Source of the DNA: Mactra quadrangularis
Lineage: Eukaryota > Mollusca > Bivalvia > Venerida > Mactridae
Length of the DNA stretch: 64,000 bases
Direction of reading: 5' to 3'
NCBI GenBank assembly: GCA_025267735.1
Contig: CM046299.1
Location: forward strand, 38,702,887-38,766,886
The notes beneath the pieces were generated by a model that worked only from the letters and a program-made list of their open reading frames with translations, made no database searches and was not told where the DNA came from. Positions within the stretch are counted from its first letter, which is position 1. Each line of letters starts with the position of its first letter. Below, in pieces: positions 45,848-60,300 of this stretch. A program made the position numbers and the translations under genes.

Positions 45848-48800
45848 GTACGTTGTCTGATAGTTGTCAGTATTTGATAGTACCATTAGTTACAGAATCA
45901 GTGGTAGACTGAATCTATTGTTCTTGGCTAGTTTGGTGTTGACAACAAATTTTACCATTAGTGAAAAAATCAGTGTAAGACTGAATCTGTTATACTTAAC
46001 TAGTTTAGTTTTGACAAATTTTATGAAACAAGCTTTTACAACATTGACCATCTACATTCAACGTTTGCTTCTGTACATATAAATTAAGGTAATTGTAACT
46101 GTTCTGTTGTTATGTCCTGGTTTGATAATGTATTGTATAAATAACTCTAATGAGATTGATCACTAATGTGAAATACAAATATATTATAACTAAGACACAA
46201 CACGTATTACTACTCTAAAGATTTATTATAAACTGACCAGTGGGTATAAGATATTGAAGTAGCTTACTGAGCATGCGTAAACATATAGATAATTATATAG
46301 ATAACATATAGAACAGTAACAACATGAGGTCTCTGAGGTCCAAACCAACGCCAGAGAGGACACTTAAATATCTTATCGCTCGGTTACGCCCACTCTTTTT
46401 CTTTGTAATAAACTGGTGTCTAAGACGTCTTATTCCAAAGTCAGTGTATGTAAATGGGCTGTATTTATATGCTTGAAACGCATATTTTGTGGAACGTTGT
46501 TTATATAATTCTTGCTTAACGTGTACTTGCTTAAAATGTAGTTAATTACGTATTTTGTGTTATGTTTGTGTAGTTTAAATAAGACATGCAAGTTAACTTC
46601 AAATGTCGAGAAATTTCTTCACTGTTTTGAAACCAGTTTCAATATTTGTAACAATACAAAACAATAAGGTGGTCTGAATAAAAAAGCTCGTTAGATTGAT
46701 AAATATCATACGTTCATATTATTTGATACATGTGCTTTATTGCATATAAATGGTGAGCATAAATTTTAGTTCGCTTCTTATTCATTCAAACATATTTTTA
46801 AATTCTCTGCTTTGATTTAATATTATTATAAGTGTATTAATTTTAGCTACACCAAGAAATTGCAATGATATCAAAACGCTCAAACCAGCATCAGGCTCTG
46901 GAGAGTATGATATTGATCCAGACGGAGATGGGCCATTACCTGTTGTTACGGTATGTATTTAACATACGCGATCAACTTTGGTTAACTTAATTTTGTAAAT
47001 ATGATTAATGGTATAATTGTTTTATAAATTGCAATTCAGACTCTTACTTTATGCATTATTGAATGTACATACCTGTCTTTCTTTGTTTATTCCCAAAAGT
47101 TTTGCTTCGTTTGATGTCTAAGAGTTTGTTTTACTAGTCTTCAGTTAGGGAGTGTCTAATTTCAGTTCAAGCGAGTAAGAAAAATATTATCTTGGCATGT
47201 TGATGGGTATCTATTGGTTGCACTAGGTGATTCCAGTTTATAACCATAATTTAACACATTTAGAACATAAATTGATGTGTTGCATTTATTAGAAAGGGTG
47301 TTTATGCTGACAAACTACTTCTAAGGCTTTACAAAATATAAAAAATGAAAATTTTCTAAAGAAATGAATTGTTATATGTTTGATCTCAATGTGTTTTACT
47401 GTTAACACATTGCCTTTCAGATTGAATGTGAAATGAGACCAGGTTTAGGTATAACAATTATACCATTAACTGACCCAAAGAAAAAGAGGGTAACAAACAG
47501 AAACCCCACCGTAGATTACACATATGAACAAGACATTCCAACTATTAAAAATATCATTGAGGGATCAGACTTTTGTTATCAAGAAATGAGGTAAACTAAA
47601 TTTCCTTTAAACTTTAACATACCGATAATAATACACATATTTTAAAATATATGGAATGTTAGTGTACCTACATTCTAATAACTACAGCATACAGAAACGC
47701 AGTAAAATCTGTACCCGCAATTTAATTTACATGAATAATTGCGCGAAATTAAATTTGCCTAACGAAATCAACTATTATTTTCAACTGGGTACTGTTGTTC
47801 GTATATTCTTAGTTTACATACATTTAGTATGCTTATCTTTAAAAAATGTTTGTATTGACAAATCACTTGATTATTAAATCGTTTGAACAATTAAAACAAT
47901 TCTTATTACTATACGAATACTTGTTAGTCAACTCATATATCACTAGATATACATGAAGCTTTATACAATTCCTGAAAAGTGTCCTTATAGCGTAAAATAT
48001 ATGACGGAATTGCCATTGACACCTATCACTTAAATAGTATTGTGGAAACTTATTTCCTGTTCCTTTATTAATTCAGCAACCGCAATATTTGCAATTTATT
48101 GTTATTGATGTGTGTCCAATGTGAACATTATACATCCATCAGACATGCGCCCTGCTGGAACATAGGTCCGACAGCAGAGTTTTCTCTAGCAATATCTTTC
48201 TGTAACAACCAGACGTCATAAAACAGTGATTCTCAAAAGTTGCAATACGTTTGAGTTGTTGAGTTGCTTCATAATACACTGCACAACTAGCAAGTCGTCA
48301 GAAAGAATCAAGAATATAATTGTGTTTACAAAACAAACCCTGTCTACATAATCCCGTTGCTAATAGTATCGTCAATTGCTTTCCGCGCGATATGACTTTT
48401 TTGTGTTGGTGCGCCGTAAAACCCAAACAAACAAACATAATCCCGTTGTCATATTTTATTGTTCATGTTTTCTAATTCAGAATTAACGTAATAAATACTT
48501 GTTTTATCATGTATGTCCAGACAGTTTTGAGTATGAATAAATCTAACACTTTGTTTTGTGTTCAACAAAAAATTTTGACAGTGTCACAAGTACGACAGAA
48601 CAACGTGAACTGCTTTGTAAATACCACTTGCGGACGTCGTTTTAATCTTTCTAAGTAAACAGTATGCATAATTACATGACATTTTAATTTTTTATTTGAA
48701 GTTATAAAGCATTTTATGGTGCTGTTCTTATGGATGGCGATGATCACTGGACAAACGGCTTAGGACAAAAGGAAGAAACTTGGGGAGGAGCAACAACATT

Positions 48801-51800
48801 CCGGGCAGTAAGTACATACTGAAATTAAATGTGAATAACGTTTCTACACAGGTTTCAATTTACCCTTTCAATGCTGGTAAAATTGATATATTTTTTAAAT
48901 AATGCTTTTCGTTTTATTGTTTTTAAATGTAGATTGATACATTAACATATTGTTAAACTAAACAGTAATAAGAATTTTGATAATCAATAAAGTTTTATAA
49001 TTCTATTATGTATCTCATACCTGTGATACTTATACAAGTATTAAAATATGTGTTGTTTAATATATGAGTGTTAATTGATTATTACAGTGTGCTTGCGGAG
49101 AACTTGGATATTGCCAAAATCCAGACTTTCTATGTAATGCCAATGGTACTACGGAAACGGTTACAGATAATGGGAGAGTTATGGATAAATCTAAACTACC
49201 TGTGTTAGAAGTTACAGTTGTTCCTGGAAATGGATTTGGTGAAGTTATAATAGGACCTCTCATGTGTGCCCCTAAACCATTTGGTAAATATGTAAACCTA
49301 TTGGTACATACATTTCATAGTCTTTTTATCCTTATGTCCATACCACGTTTGTGCTAATGATAAAACTAAAATTCTTCTTCTACGAAGTATTTTATGTATA
49401 TTAGCCATGAACAATAAACGAAATGTATCAAACAAATTTACCCATTGTATTTCCTTGTCTACACTGGAACTCATATAAAAAATCAGATATACAAAATATT
49501 CAGTGTAACATGTTAACTCCATTTTTAATGCTAAATAAAAAGTTTTGAATTCAACCGCTTTGGTAATAATAAACATAAACAAATAAAAAGAATTGCAGGT
49601 TTTACTTTGATATTTCTAATTTGTTATTGAGAAAATATTGTAAGTATTTCAGAGGATTCACGATTTCAAATTCGGTACACTTATCCGTTTCTTTTTTGTT
49701 TCTGCATAGTTAATACTTGCTAGTATTACTAAAATATACGTCATATATTTAAGTGATTTAAGTAAAGGCTCATTCTTGCACTGCTGTTTTATTAAAATTA
49801 GATATTCCAATTGATTGTCACGATGGCAAGATGAATGTTTATTATGATATACAAACTGATGGTCCACAATGGTTAGATTTTGATGGCCCTGACGGACCAT
49901 TACCACCAGTACTTGCACATTGTGATATGGAGTCATATCCACATGTAGGAATAACCATTATACCTAACACATTGTAAGTACATTAACATTTTAAATTGAA
50001 ACTGAAATATAGCAGCAATGAATGGATAAAGCAAACAATTTTAGGCGGATCATCTGATATTTTGTCTCGTATTTAATTTTTGTCGAAAGGTCACACGAAT
50101 GCTGTCAGAGTTATCATTAAACTTTGTTGAATCACATAACTAGGGTAAAAAAGATGTTAACCACTTCTTATCAATGTATAACCTTAACACCATTGGTGCT
50201 AAGCAAAGCAATTGTTTTTGTTCAATTTAATCTATTTGTCAAATATACATAATCTTATCGTCAGTAATATTTATATGTATATTCTTATTAATATCATTTG
50301 ATAATGTAATTGCATCTTCTAAATGGTTAATTAAACAATAGGAGCGTTGACTTTAACCACTGAGACTTGTTGTCTTTTTTCGTTTAATTGTCTTTTTTTT
50401 ATCTTTTCTTTTATCCAGTATAGAATACCAAACACCTCAACAACCGGGATCAAATAGTATTGAGTATAAAATAGACACTCCTAGTCTTAATAAACTTGTA
50501 GAAATTTCTAAATTCTGTTCTCAAGAGGCTGAATATGAATGCACGGTAAATAAAGTGTATTAAATGTTTATATTTAATTGTTATTTATTTTACACATTAG
50601 TATATCAAAACATATTAAAATTCTAAAAAATGTTTAAGCGATGTTTTCCGATGAAAATTTCTATCCTGATCTAAACTTCTGAAGTAAGGAACGGCGGCTG
50701 CTACAAATATGACTGAGTCAAAACAGTTTTTACATTATTCCATTTACAAAACGCACTGTGCTATATTGGAACGGTGTGTTTGTAGCCAATTTATGTAAGT
50801 TTCGAATTAAAACAATTGTGCATGAACACATGTTTTATGTTACAGAATTCACGGCTATTAAATAACGGTGATAAAAAAGGTTATTTCTCAGATACTCGTG
50901 GTGATGCTAAAAATTACTGGCCTGGCGGTATGGGTCAAGCTAACAAATGTGGCTGTGGATTAACAGAAACATGTGACTCAAGTAAGTGAAACTTGTGAGG
51001 TAGCAAATATAACTAAATTTTATTTTTTGTTCGAAGTCTGTGGCCATATGTGAATAAAACTACCACAAAGAACAGATTTGTTTCGCTGCTAATCAAAAGC
51101 TAAAACGTGACGTCTGTAAAGGGAAAGCCTACATTACTTGTAACATTTCATGGTTAATAAGTCAAGCCAATATATTCTATTTACATAATGTGATTAACTT
51201 TTCATACTTTTTACAAATATTTGACTTTACTTTGATGCTACTATAACTACGCACTTAGACAAGTGGCTAATTTGTTTAATAACGTAATCTTGTGTGTCCA
51301 AAGACATGTGGCAATGTTTGTGCAAGTACACGCTAATATATCATTAATGAACGGACTATTAATATTTAGAAATGGGAGGACTGGCGTAATGTCAATTAAA
51401 TTTCAAATTATTATTCGAACATCATGAACCACAACAACCTCAATAAAACTTAATGAGAAGCCACTTGCGCGATAATGGCTTATACAAATCAAATTTAAGC
51501 AGCCCAGTTTCGACACTTATTATTGTTATTTTTGTCCAAGTATATGAATTGTATATTTGGTGTAACATAGGTCTTATCCATAACTTATATTTAGCACAGT
51601 TAACATTGTTAACGGATGCAGTAGATTCTTCTCACAACAAAATGATTCATGTATGTTATATTAGATTGAAATCATTTAGAATGAAACGATTTAATTTATA
51701 TCGATTGTAACACACTATCAAATGCTTATATCTGTATATCATGTTTAATAAATTATATGAATTTTCTTCACTAGATCAATATGGATGTAACTGTGACGTT

Positions 51801-54303
51801 AAAGATGGTAAAACTCGTAAAGACTTTGGTAAAGTAGTAGATAAAGCAGATCTTCCTATTGGAGCTATAACATTATTAGAAATAGGTGGAAGTAGTTCTG
51901 GAAAATATCTTGTCGGACCTCTGAAGTGCAGTCAAAAAGAATTTGGTAAGTTGGTTGCAGCAGATTTCCTCATCTTCTATGTTTTTAATACAATTTAAAA
52001 TTGGCCTCATTAAAATATACCAATAGTGTGAGGTCATCTAACCTTAACCGTTTTCTATTAAAAAAATATTAAAAGAAAGGTATACTAGTAACATGTGCGA
52101 TGATCATAACTCGCTTTTTTCTATTTGAGTTCTTTTGAGCGGCACATCTTTTTGTTTCTTATCACCACCAAACTATGCCACGGGGTACTTGAGAGAATAT
52201 GTAAACAGTGGTCCAGGGTTTCTAATAGCATAATCAGTCAGGAGATTAAGTGATAAAGATAGTTTTATAATTCCAACTGTACATTTGTCAGCGATATTTT
52301 ATCTCATTGATCCAATTTTTAAAATTCCGCTAGTTTGTTCACACGTATCTATCTCTTCATTATATGTCATTTGGATAGATGATGAAAGTTTCACTACTAC
52401 TGATGACTTCTATTATTATAGGTATACCAGCAACATGTAACAATTATGTTGATGAAGGTTATACGGAAAGTTATACATACTTAATAGATCCTGATGGTCC
52501 ACGGGATGGAAATCTAGGTACAGTAATCATCTTGGTATTGGCGCCCGTTTTATGTTGGTGATTTAGGTAGTTGACATTGTAACTGCCAAATATTGACCCC
52601 GCCAATATAAAACAACGGCAGTATAAAATGACGCCTTCTATTTATCAAAGTAAAAACTACTATTTTTTAAATCGAGTTACATCGAATATCATTTCATATA
52701 CATTCATTTATTTTTGTGTTACAACTGTAAAATGTTGTCCTCATTTGCTGGACTTTGTAAGGATATTTGAAATAAATAGTTACTTCGGTTACTTAAAAAA
52801 ATAATGAATACACAATCATAAATAGTACAGTAGATGTTCAACACTTTAAACAAATGGAATGTACTAGTTTCCACAACAATTTATATTAAGACATAGGCAT
52901 TGAATTGTGAGTTCGAGTTTCATTAACGTTGCCTTATCTTTTAATATACTTAGCTATATTTTAGGTGTCGTGCCATACTTTCCTGTGTACTGCAAATTTA
53001 TAAGTGATCCGTTGTATGCTGTAACTGTTGTGTATCATGAATGGAGAGATTCAGTAAGCTAGTTTTAAATTTTCATTGAAATTTGACAAAATGTCATTTG
53101 CTAATGTTTCTAATCTATCATTGAGGTTATTTTTGGGGTTTTATTGAATGTCGTAGCATCACATTGTATAGGTCATATTACAGCGAGCGCTCCGTCAGAT
53201 TACTAACCGTTCCTAGAAACGCTAAATCTCTGGATTTACTTGTGTACCAGTTACTAGACATATACTTTTGACAACTGGTCTACGCGATATAGACTCTGTA
53301 GTTGGAGGAAGAATAACCCTAGAAATAAGTTCATGACCAAACTCCACGAAAGTATGTCCCACCAAGGAATTGAATATACAACCCTAGACCAGTAGACTTG
53401 TGCGTTACCGAACTAGCTGGAACCATTGAAGTTCTTTAATTCGTCACGTTGATATGTGTTTTACAGAAACAATTTATTATTGCTTGTTAACATATTTTAG
53501 AAGCAATATTTTAATATTTATATACATACATATATGTGATTTTAATGTGTAGAAAAGAAAGCTTTACAACAAAAAGTTTCTTCTTATTAAATGCACTGAC
53601 ATTTATAATTATAGTATTAAAACTATCTTATGTGTTCATTTTTTTCAGTTCAGTTTCGTTAACGACTGGAAAAATTTCTTTTATGCGTGGGCATCTATTG
53701 AACAATTAACAGCATTAACAGTCAAATCGGTGTTTTGCACACAGACAGTATCATTTAGCTGTATGAATGCCCCTATCAATGGTTAGTGTAATCACATACC
53801 CTTACTGTTTATAATTTATTTATCATCGGCTTAGATATCATCATCGACACCATTAGTATCGTATAAATCATCAGCTTAAACACATTGTAAAATATTCGTT
53901 AGTGTCAATTATAGTCAGCATCATCTGCAATATCAGGGACATCGCCATCATTATCTTTTAGCTCATATTTAACATCTTCTATACGTATCAAACATTACCA
54001 TTAACAATGCTTGAAAATCTGTGATTAGCATTGTCAACGTCATGTGCATTATCATGTGCATCACTGCCATTGTAAGCATTATCATTTCCATTGGCAATAA
54101 CATTGCCAATACCATCTGTATCAACCATCCAATCTTATTCATCACAATAATCATAATTAGCATCATCATCTTCATTGTCATAATAATCGTAATTTTCGTT
54201 GCCAACTTACTCTCTCACCTGTGCCATTATCATAATCTTGATATTAAATTTAAAAATTTATCATAATTCTAAATCTTAGACATTGTTTGCACTGTTATTT
54301 ACT

Positions 54304-54350
<47 letters not shown>

Positions 54351-57300
54351 TGTGTGTATATATTTTAGATAATGGCCAGGCTCGCATTAAATGGTTAACT
54401 AAAGATAAAAGGATGTTCTCGTATTTTGCTGGAGATGGTTCGAAAATTCCAGCATGTACATGTGGTCAGTTTGTACCAAATGCTTGTGACAATGGCCATG
54501 AATGTAATTGTGATGCCGGAGATTCTACACTAAGGTTGATAGAAGTTTAAGAATCATCACCTCAAAAACATTTTAATCATATATCATTTGAAACGTAATC
54601 TGCCACTGGTATATTTACTTTAAACTCTGTAAAATCTGGAAACGGACATGATCGTTAATCTGTAAAATCTTATGTTAAACTTTTCTAGTCTTATTGACGC
54701 ATGTGTATTTAAATGTTTAAATTTAAACTTTGTTGATGTCAGTAAAAATAATTCAAACATATTTTTCAAGACTCTTGACCTCATTTTGGGGTTTCTTGAA
54801 ATTTTAGATTTCAACCTTCATAGCATAACACTGGTTGTATTATCATAGTTAATACTAAACATTTTTTAATGACTTATTGATACATAGTATTTACATTTCA
54901 CTAGGACCGACTCTGGATTCATTACCAATACACATGATCTACCAATAATGAATATGTCGTCAGAAAGTTACTCTTCAAACAGTGTGATGATATTAAAAGT
55001 TGGACCTTTAGAATGCCAAGGTTAGTTAAACACGTCTATGCCTTCCATGTTTATAGCACTGATGGTGTGTTCGTTTGACTGATAAAATGAAATGAGAACT
55101 AATAAGTAATACTAAGCAGAAAAGGCTCAACAAAAATCACGTACATAATATGTGTTACATTTTTTTTTAAATCACATTGAGCCATATTCTGGAGCTTAAT
55201 GAATGTCGCTTCTTGGTGTATTCTGTCTTATCTCCTGCAATATTTCCCCTTTTCTGTGCAATTTCAATCAGACATTTAAGTTTCCCTTTCTTAACCATTG
55301 ATTTTTTTCAATCTTTAGGCTAAATAAATGTGCATTAACCAATTGTCTCTTTCACAAAAGCATTTGCATCGCTTTGATTTAACATATTAGTGACATCACT
55401 GTTCTTAAATTAAACAATTTCAGTTATTTAATGTTACTAGTATTTATAGTGTGAGTGGATTCCATGATATCAATTTAAAGTAAGAAACCGGTATGAGTAT
55501 GAGTAATTTTTTTCAGAACTATTCCCGAATTGTGCGGACATAAAATGGTCTAATAAATTTAGATTAGAGAGTGAAGGAAAGAAGGAAGATGGGGATTATG
55601 TCATTGATCCAGATGGTCCTGGTGATGTTGAACCATTTGTTGTCACGTGTTCCGGAACTGACACTATTGTCCCTGTTGACCCAGGTAAATGTTTAATGCT
55701 TAATTGCCAATTATACAGCAGGGTCTGAATTCGTGGCACATTTGACCTTTCTGGGCACTTACAGTTAAACAGTTTTGTTGATACTCTGTGTGTTATATAG
55801 GAATCAAAATTTAATTTAGCTCATGAGTCATAACATATCATTCAAAATATCCACCTACACAGAGTATTTTCAGAGGGACAATCCGTGGCTCCGCTAGTAT
55901 AACTGGAAAGCGTCATCCACATTATTCTCTGGAAAAGACAAGTTTTGGACCAAATTGCATGGACACTTTTTGAGCTATTGAGGTTCGGAGCTCTTTTGTA
56001 TATTTTCGGATTTCTAGAGGTTCAAGAAAGACAAAGTGTATGTTTACAGTAAGTAATGTACAAAGATCGTGACACGGTTTTTTTTCCAGATTAATTTATT
56101 GTGTGTTTCATATATAAATGAATTATACAATTATCAAATCTAGATCCAAGTGAACCAACTGATGGTCTACCAGACGAAGGTGTTGACACGTGTTATGAGT
56201 TTAATTACAAGTCACCTAATGGACAACCAGTAACTCCAGAACAAGTTCAGGTAAAAAACTAATAATGGTTTTGAAAGTTTGATATTGAACGCTGTTGGCA
56301 TTGCAGCTTACGTCAACATTTGTTGAATTTTTGACAATGTCAACTTTTGTGATACATATACATTTGAGTAGTGATTTAATGAGAATGAAGTTAAAACAAC
56401 ACAATGACATCGAATACTTAGATTTATTACCCTTACCTATAAAAAAGTATAATTATATTTAATGTTTTTTTTTTAACAATATAATTGATTTCAGTTTACA
56501 CCTGATAACTTATATGATTTTATTATGTAACTATCAGAATATACATAGTTATATATGTGAGTTCATGTCCAAAATCTGGTGTCAATCAAACCCATTTTCT
56601 CGATTTTTTGCTATAAAGATCGAACGTACCATTATGTCTTAACTGTTATGAACCTAATGTTAATCACGTATAATGTTGAATAACATTTGCTAAATTTAAC
56701 ACTTTTCGTTTACACTATGTCGAGAAATGGAACTTTTGTCCCGTTGTATTTCACATATGAATGTAATTGTGATTTTGCAAGTTTGACAGTATTTAAGATA
56801 GACAAGAATGCAAATTTATCATAGGTATCTATGCTAAAGATTGACAAATTTTTCATTACATCAAACACTTGCCAACGTATAATTTTAACAAACAAAATTA
56901 CATTTAAGTCAATTGACGAAAAGCATTAAGTTATGGTCGTTGATTATTGCAATTTTAATTTCAGGCTCTTGTTGAAAGCAGTGATAATTGTGCTCAGAGT
57001 TTAACGCAAACTTGTTTAAATGCACCTATAACAAACCAGGCTGTATTTAGTACATGTGATGGTCAGGAACAAACAGGTTGATACTGTTGACTTTAATAAT
57101 AATGCGATTTTACTTGTTCAAATCGAGTATTTGTCTTAAAATTTTGAAATTGCTAACAAGAACCCTATATGTAATATAGGGTCCTTGTTGCTAACAGGCA
57201 AACCAACTTCCGGTTTATATCACCAAATATTTGATATGCACTTGCTATTACATGTGTATATCACCAATCACATTCATTGAGATATGAAAAACTGTACGAA

Positions 57301-60300
57301 CATCGTAAATATTGTTACGGAAATTTGATTTTCATAATTTGGTTCATCGTTTTAGCCAGCATGTTATAAGGAAGAAATTGCAACTTTAAAGAAAAAAATG
57401 TTACTAACTCTGGTTACATCTTGGGGGGAAAATCGTTAGAACATGCAATCTAAGCATCGCACGCTTCATGAGAAGGAAACAACTACGAAATAAAGACAAA
57501 TGTTTACACATGGAATAAATGTTAACTCGATCAAATTCATCTAACGCTTCTTTATTATAATATAATTGATACAAAAATTTGGATCTGCCTGTCAAATATG
57601 TTTATTGTTTTTATTTTGTCTCATTGTTTGTTTCATATGTATTCAATTTGGCCTTATAGTTTATAGTATGTATATTTATCAAGGTTGGTCGGGAAGTCGT
57701 GGTGAGGACACATGTATGTGTGGTGTAACAGGAACATGTACTGGTGGCCCTGATACAAACTGTAATTGTGATAATGAAAATGGTCTGGAACAAGAGGATT
57801 CTGGCACTATTGTAGACAAAGAAAGATTGGCTGTTTGTAAAATATGTGTGAAATTAAACTCTACTAGTTCCTTACCTCCTGACGTTGAACAAGTTCGTCG
57901 TGTGATGCCAACTCTTTCTAGCTTAGTTTGTAGTAATAATCCCAAGGGTAAGTTGTGTATTTTGTTTAACCTATTTATTGTTAAATAATTTATTTCATGT
58001 TGTTTAAAGGCGCATCGACACTTATTGGCCATGTAGCGCGCAATTAACACAAGTTCTGGGAACATATATGTACGAGTAACTACAAGACAAATGCTGAAAA
58101 TATGAGTGTAAATAAGTCATGAGATTAAAAAGTACAAAAATAATGTTACATTGATTCAAAGTAATTATATGCGTATTTAATACCCAATTTCAACAACATG
58201 ACTTATTAGTGAGATATATGTTCAAATTAGGAGTTGAATGTCAGATAAAAACGTATGTGTTCCATTTAAATAAACGTCTTTGATCTTATGTCAACTAACT
58301 CCAGCATCTTTTTTTCTAATAACAGGAATGTTATGAACTGTTTTAAACAATGGAGATGTAAAGCCGATTTGTGAATTACTTAAACCATATGCATAGCTTT
58401 AAACATGAAAGCCACTAAACGAAGACAAATTTTTTATCATTAATTTAAAAACAAGTAAAACTATCAAAAAGACAATAGAATATAACCGCCTTCGGATTAT
58501 AATAACTCTCTGTAGCGGGCTCCCTTTTAGGGGTGAAGTTATTCAAAATATCTATTTCTTATAAAAGTAGGATACTTTTATAACATGCAAATTAGATTAC
58601 GGAGATACCCTTTCAGCCAATCAAGTTGCTTAAAAGGTGTTTGGTAAAACTTACACAAAATTGTAAACGGATGGATATGTCATATCGTTTTTCCTGTGGT
58701 TTACTCGAGAAATCAGTGCGTGCAAATTTTGAGTACGCAAACATTTAAACTGATGCTAAAAAGAAACGCCTCATTTCAACTAGGTACACAATCTTTGTGA
58801 TTTTGAATAATATAAGGAAACATTAATGTTTTCACCCTGTAAGAAGTCCTTGGTGACATGCTCAACGTAAGGTCTGTCGTTACTATGCTGATAGATACAG
58901 TCATGACGTTGCCAAAATATAGAGACACTCACCGAGCATAAAAGCTGGTCTATGTGTATGTCCACGAGATTACCTTTGCAAACAACGAGTTGTGACTCGT
59001 TTTGAAACATTGATTAATCTAAGGGCGTTACATTAGCCGAAACACGAATCCTCGCTGAACTCTACACTCTCCCAACACCATGATCGCGAAGATACGAGCG
59101 GAGAGATAGACGTTGGTGACGGTGGCATAACATTAGAACCGTTTTCACCAAACAAGAAGATTTCAAACTTATTTGGCATGAACGGTCACCCTTTCACCAC
59201 ACATGACGTTAATTGGTTCGTTTCTTTTTCCCGTCAGTATGTTTTTATGTATAAAACTATTTACATGATTTCGTGAGTTTTAATTGGCTTTCGCACGAAA
59301 TTCGCCATACAAAAGTGTATTTATCAAAGAAGAAAATTTGGTTTCTTCCGATTTGAAGTTTTGATTATTTTTAGCCACGACGGGATGTTCCGATCTCGTT
59401 CATTGAGTTCCGTGATTTTCCGTAGAGTCATTACTTTGGGTTTTATCGCTAATTTTAAAATAGTATTAGTATAAATTCTGGAGAAAATACTTGAGTTTTT
59501 TGTGCCTTAGGTGCGTTTTATATATTCATTTAATGTGTGCATGAGTTTTAAGGAAAACCGTGATACTTGACATTTATCAGCGTTCTATTTAGTAAAGGGG
59601 CTTGGAGTGATGATAAAATAACTTTTTCATACTGCTGACAAAATCCCCAAAACAAATAAATAATAACTACATCTGACTGTACGTAAATTAAATGCTACTC
59701 TGGTAGCTGACAAGTGTATTGAATGCATCAAATAGTTAGTTACTGCAATTAAAAAAGGGAAACTTTAACACGTAGTTATATTTAAATAAAATAATAAATG
59801 TCGATCCGAGGTGTTTTATTGCTTGTTGACCTTCTGCAATACTTTTTGTATATTAAATGTTTATACCCCCTTAGTTTCAATAATATCTTTTTGTTAGCTT
59901 ACATATATAATATACATTGTATATGTAATAACATGGAAGGTGTATACTATGAAAAAATGTTTTTATTTACCAGGTCGAGGACCATCCTGTCAATATTGGC
60001 GTGATCAAGGTTTTGTTACTTCTGGACCAATGATGATAGACATTGATAATAACGGTCCAAAAGAACCATTCCCTGTACACTGTGTGCTAGAACCATACCC
60101 ACCTGCAGGATGGACGGTATGTTTATTAGTATCAATTATTGTATGGAATGTTATTGTAATATTTTTATCGTTATTATAATATTGAGGAAATCTGTATCCA
60201 AACAATAGACTTTACAACATCCCAGGAACATGACATCTGTTAGTTTCGTCAATGTTCAACTATGTCATCACATGGTTCAATCATGTTAGGACATTGTTGA

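Noticed and set aside
53969..54266. Met- or Ile-rich open frames on both strands
   Set aside because: They are products of the CAT/ATC low-complexity tract.
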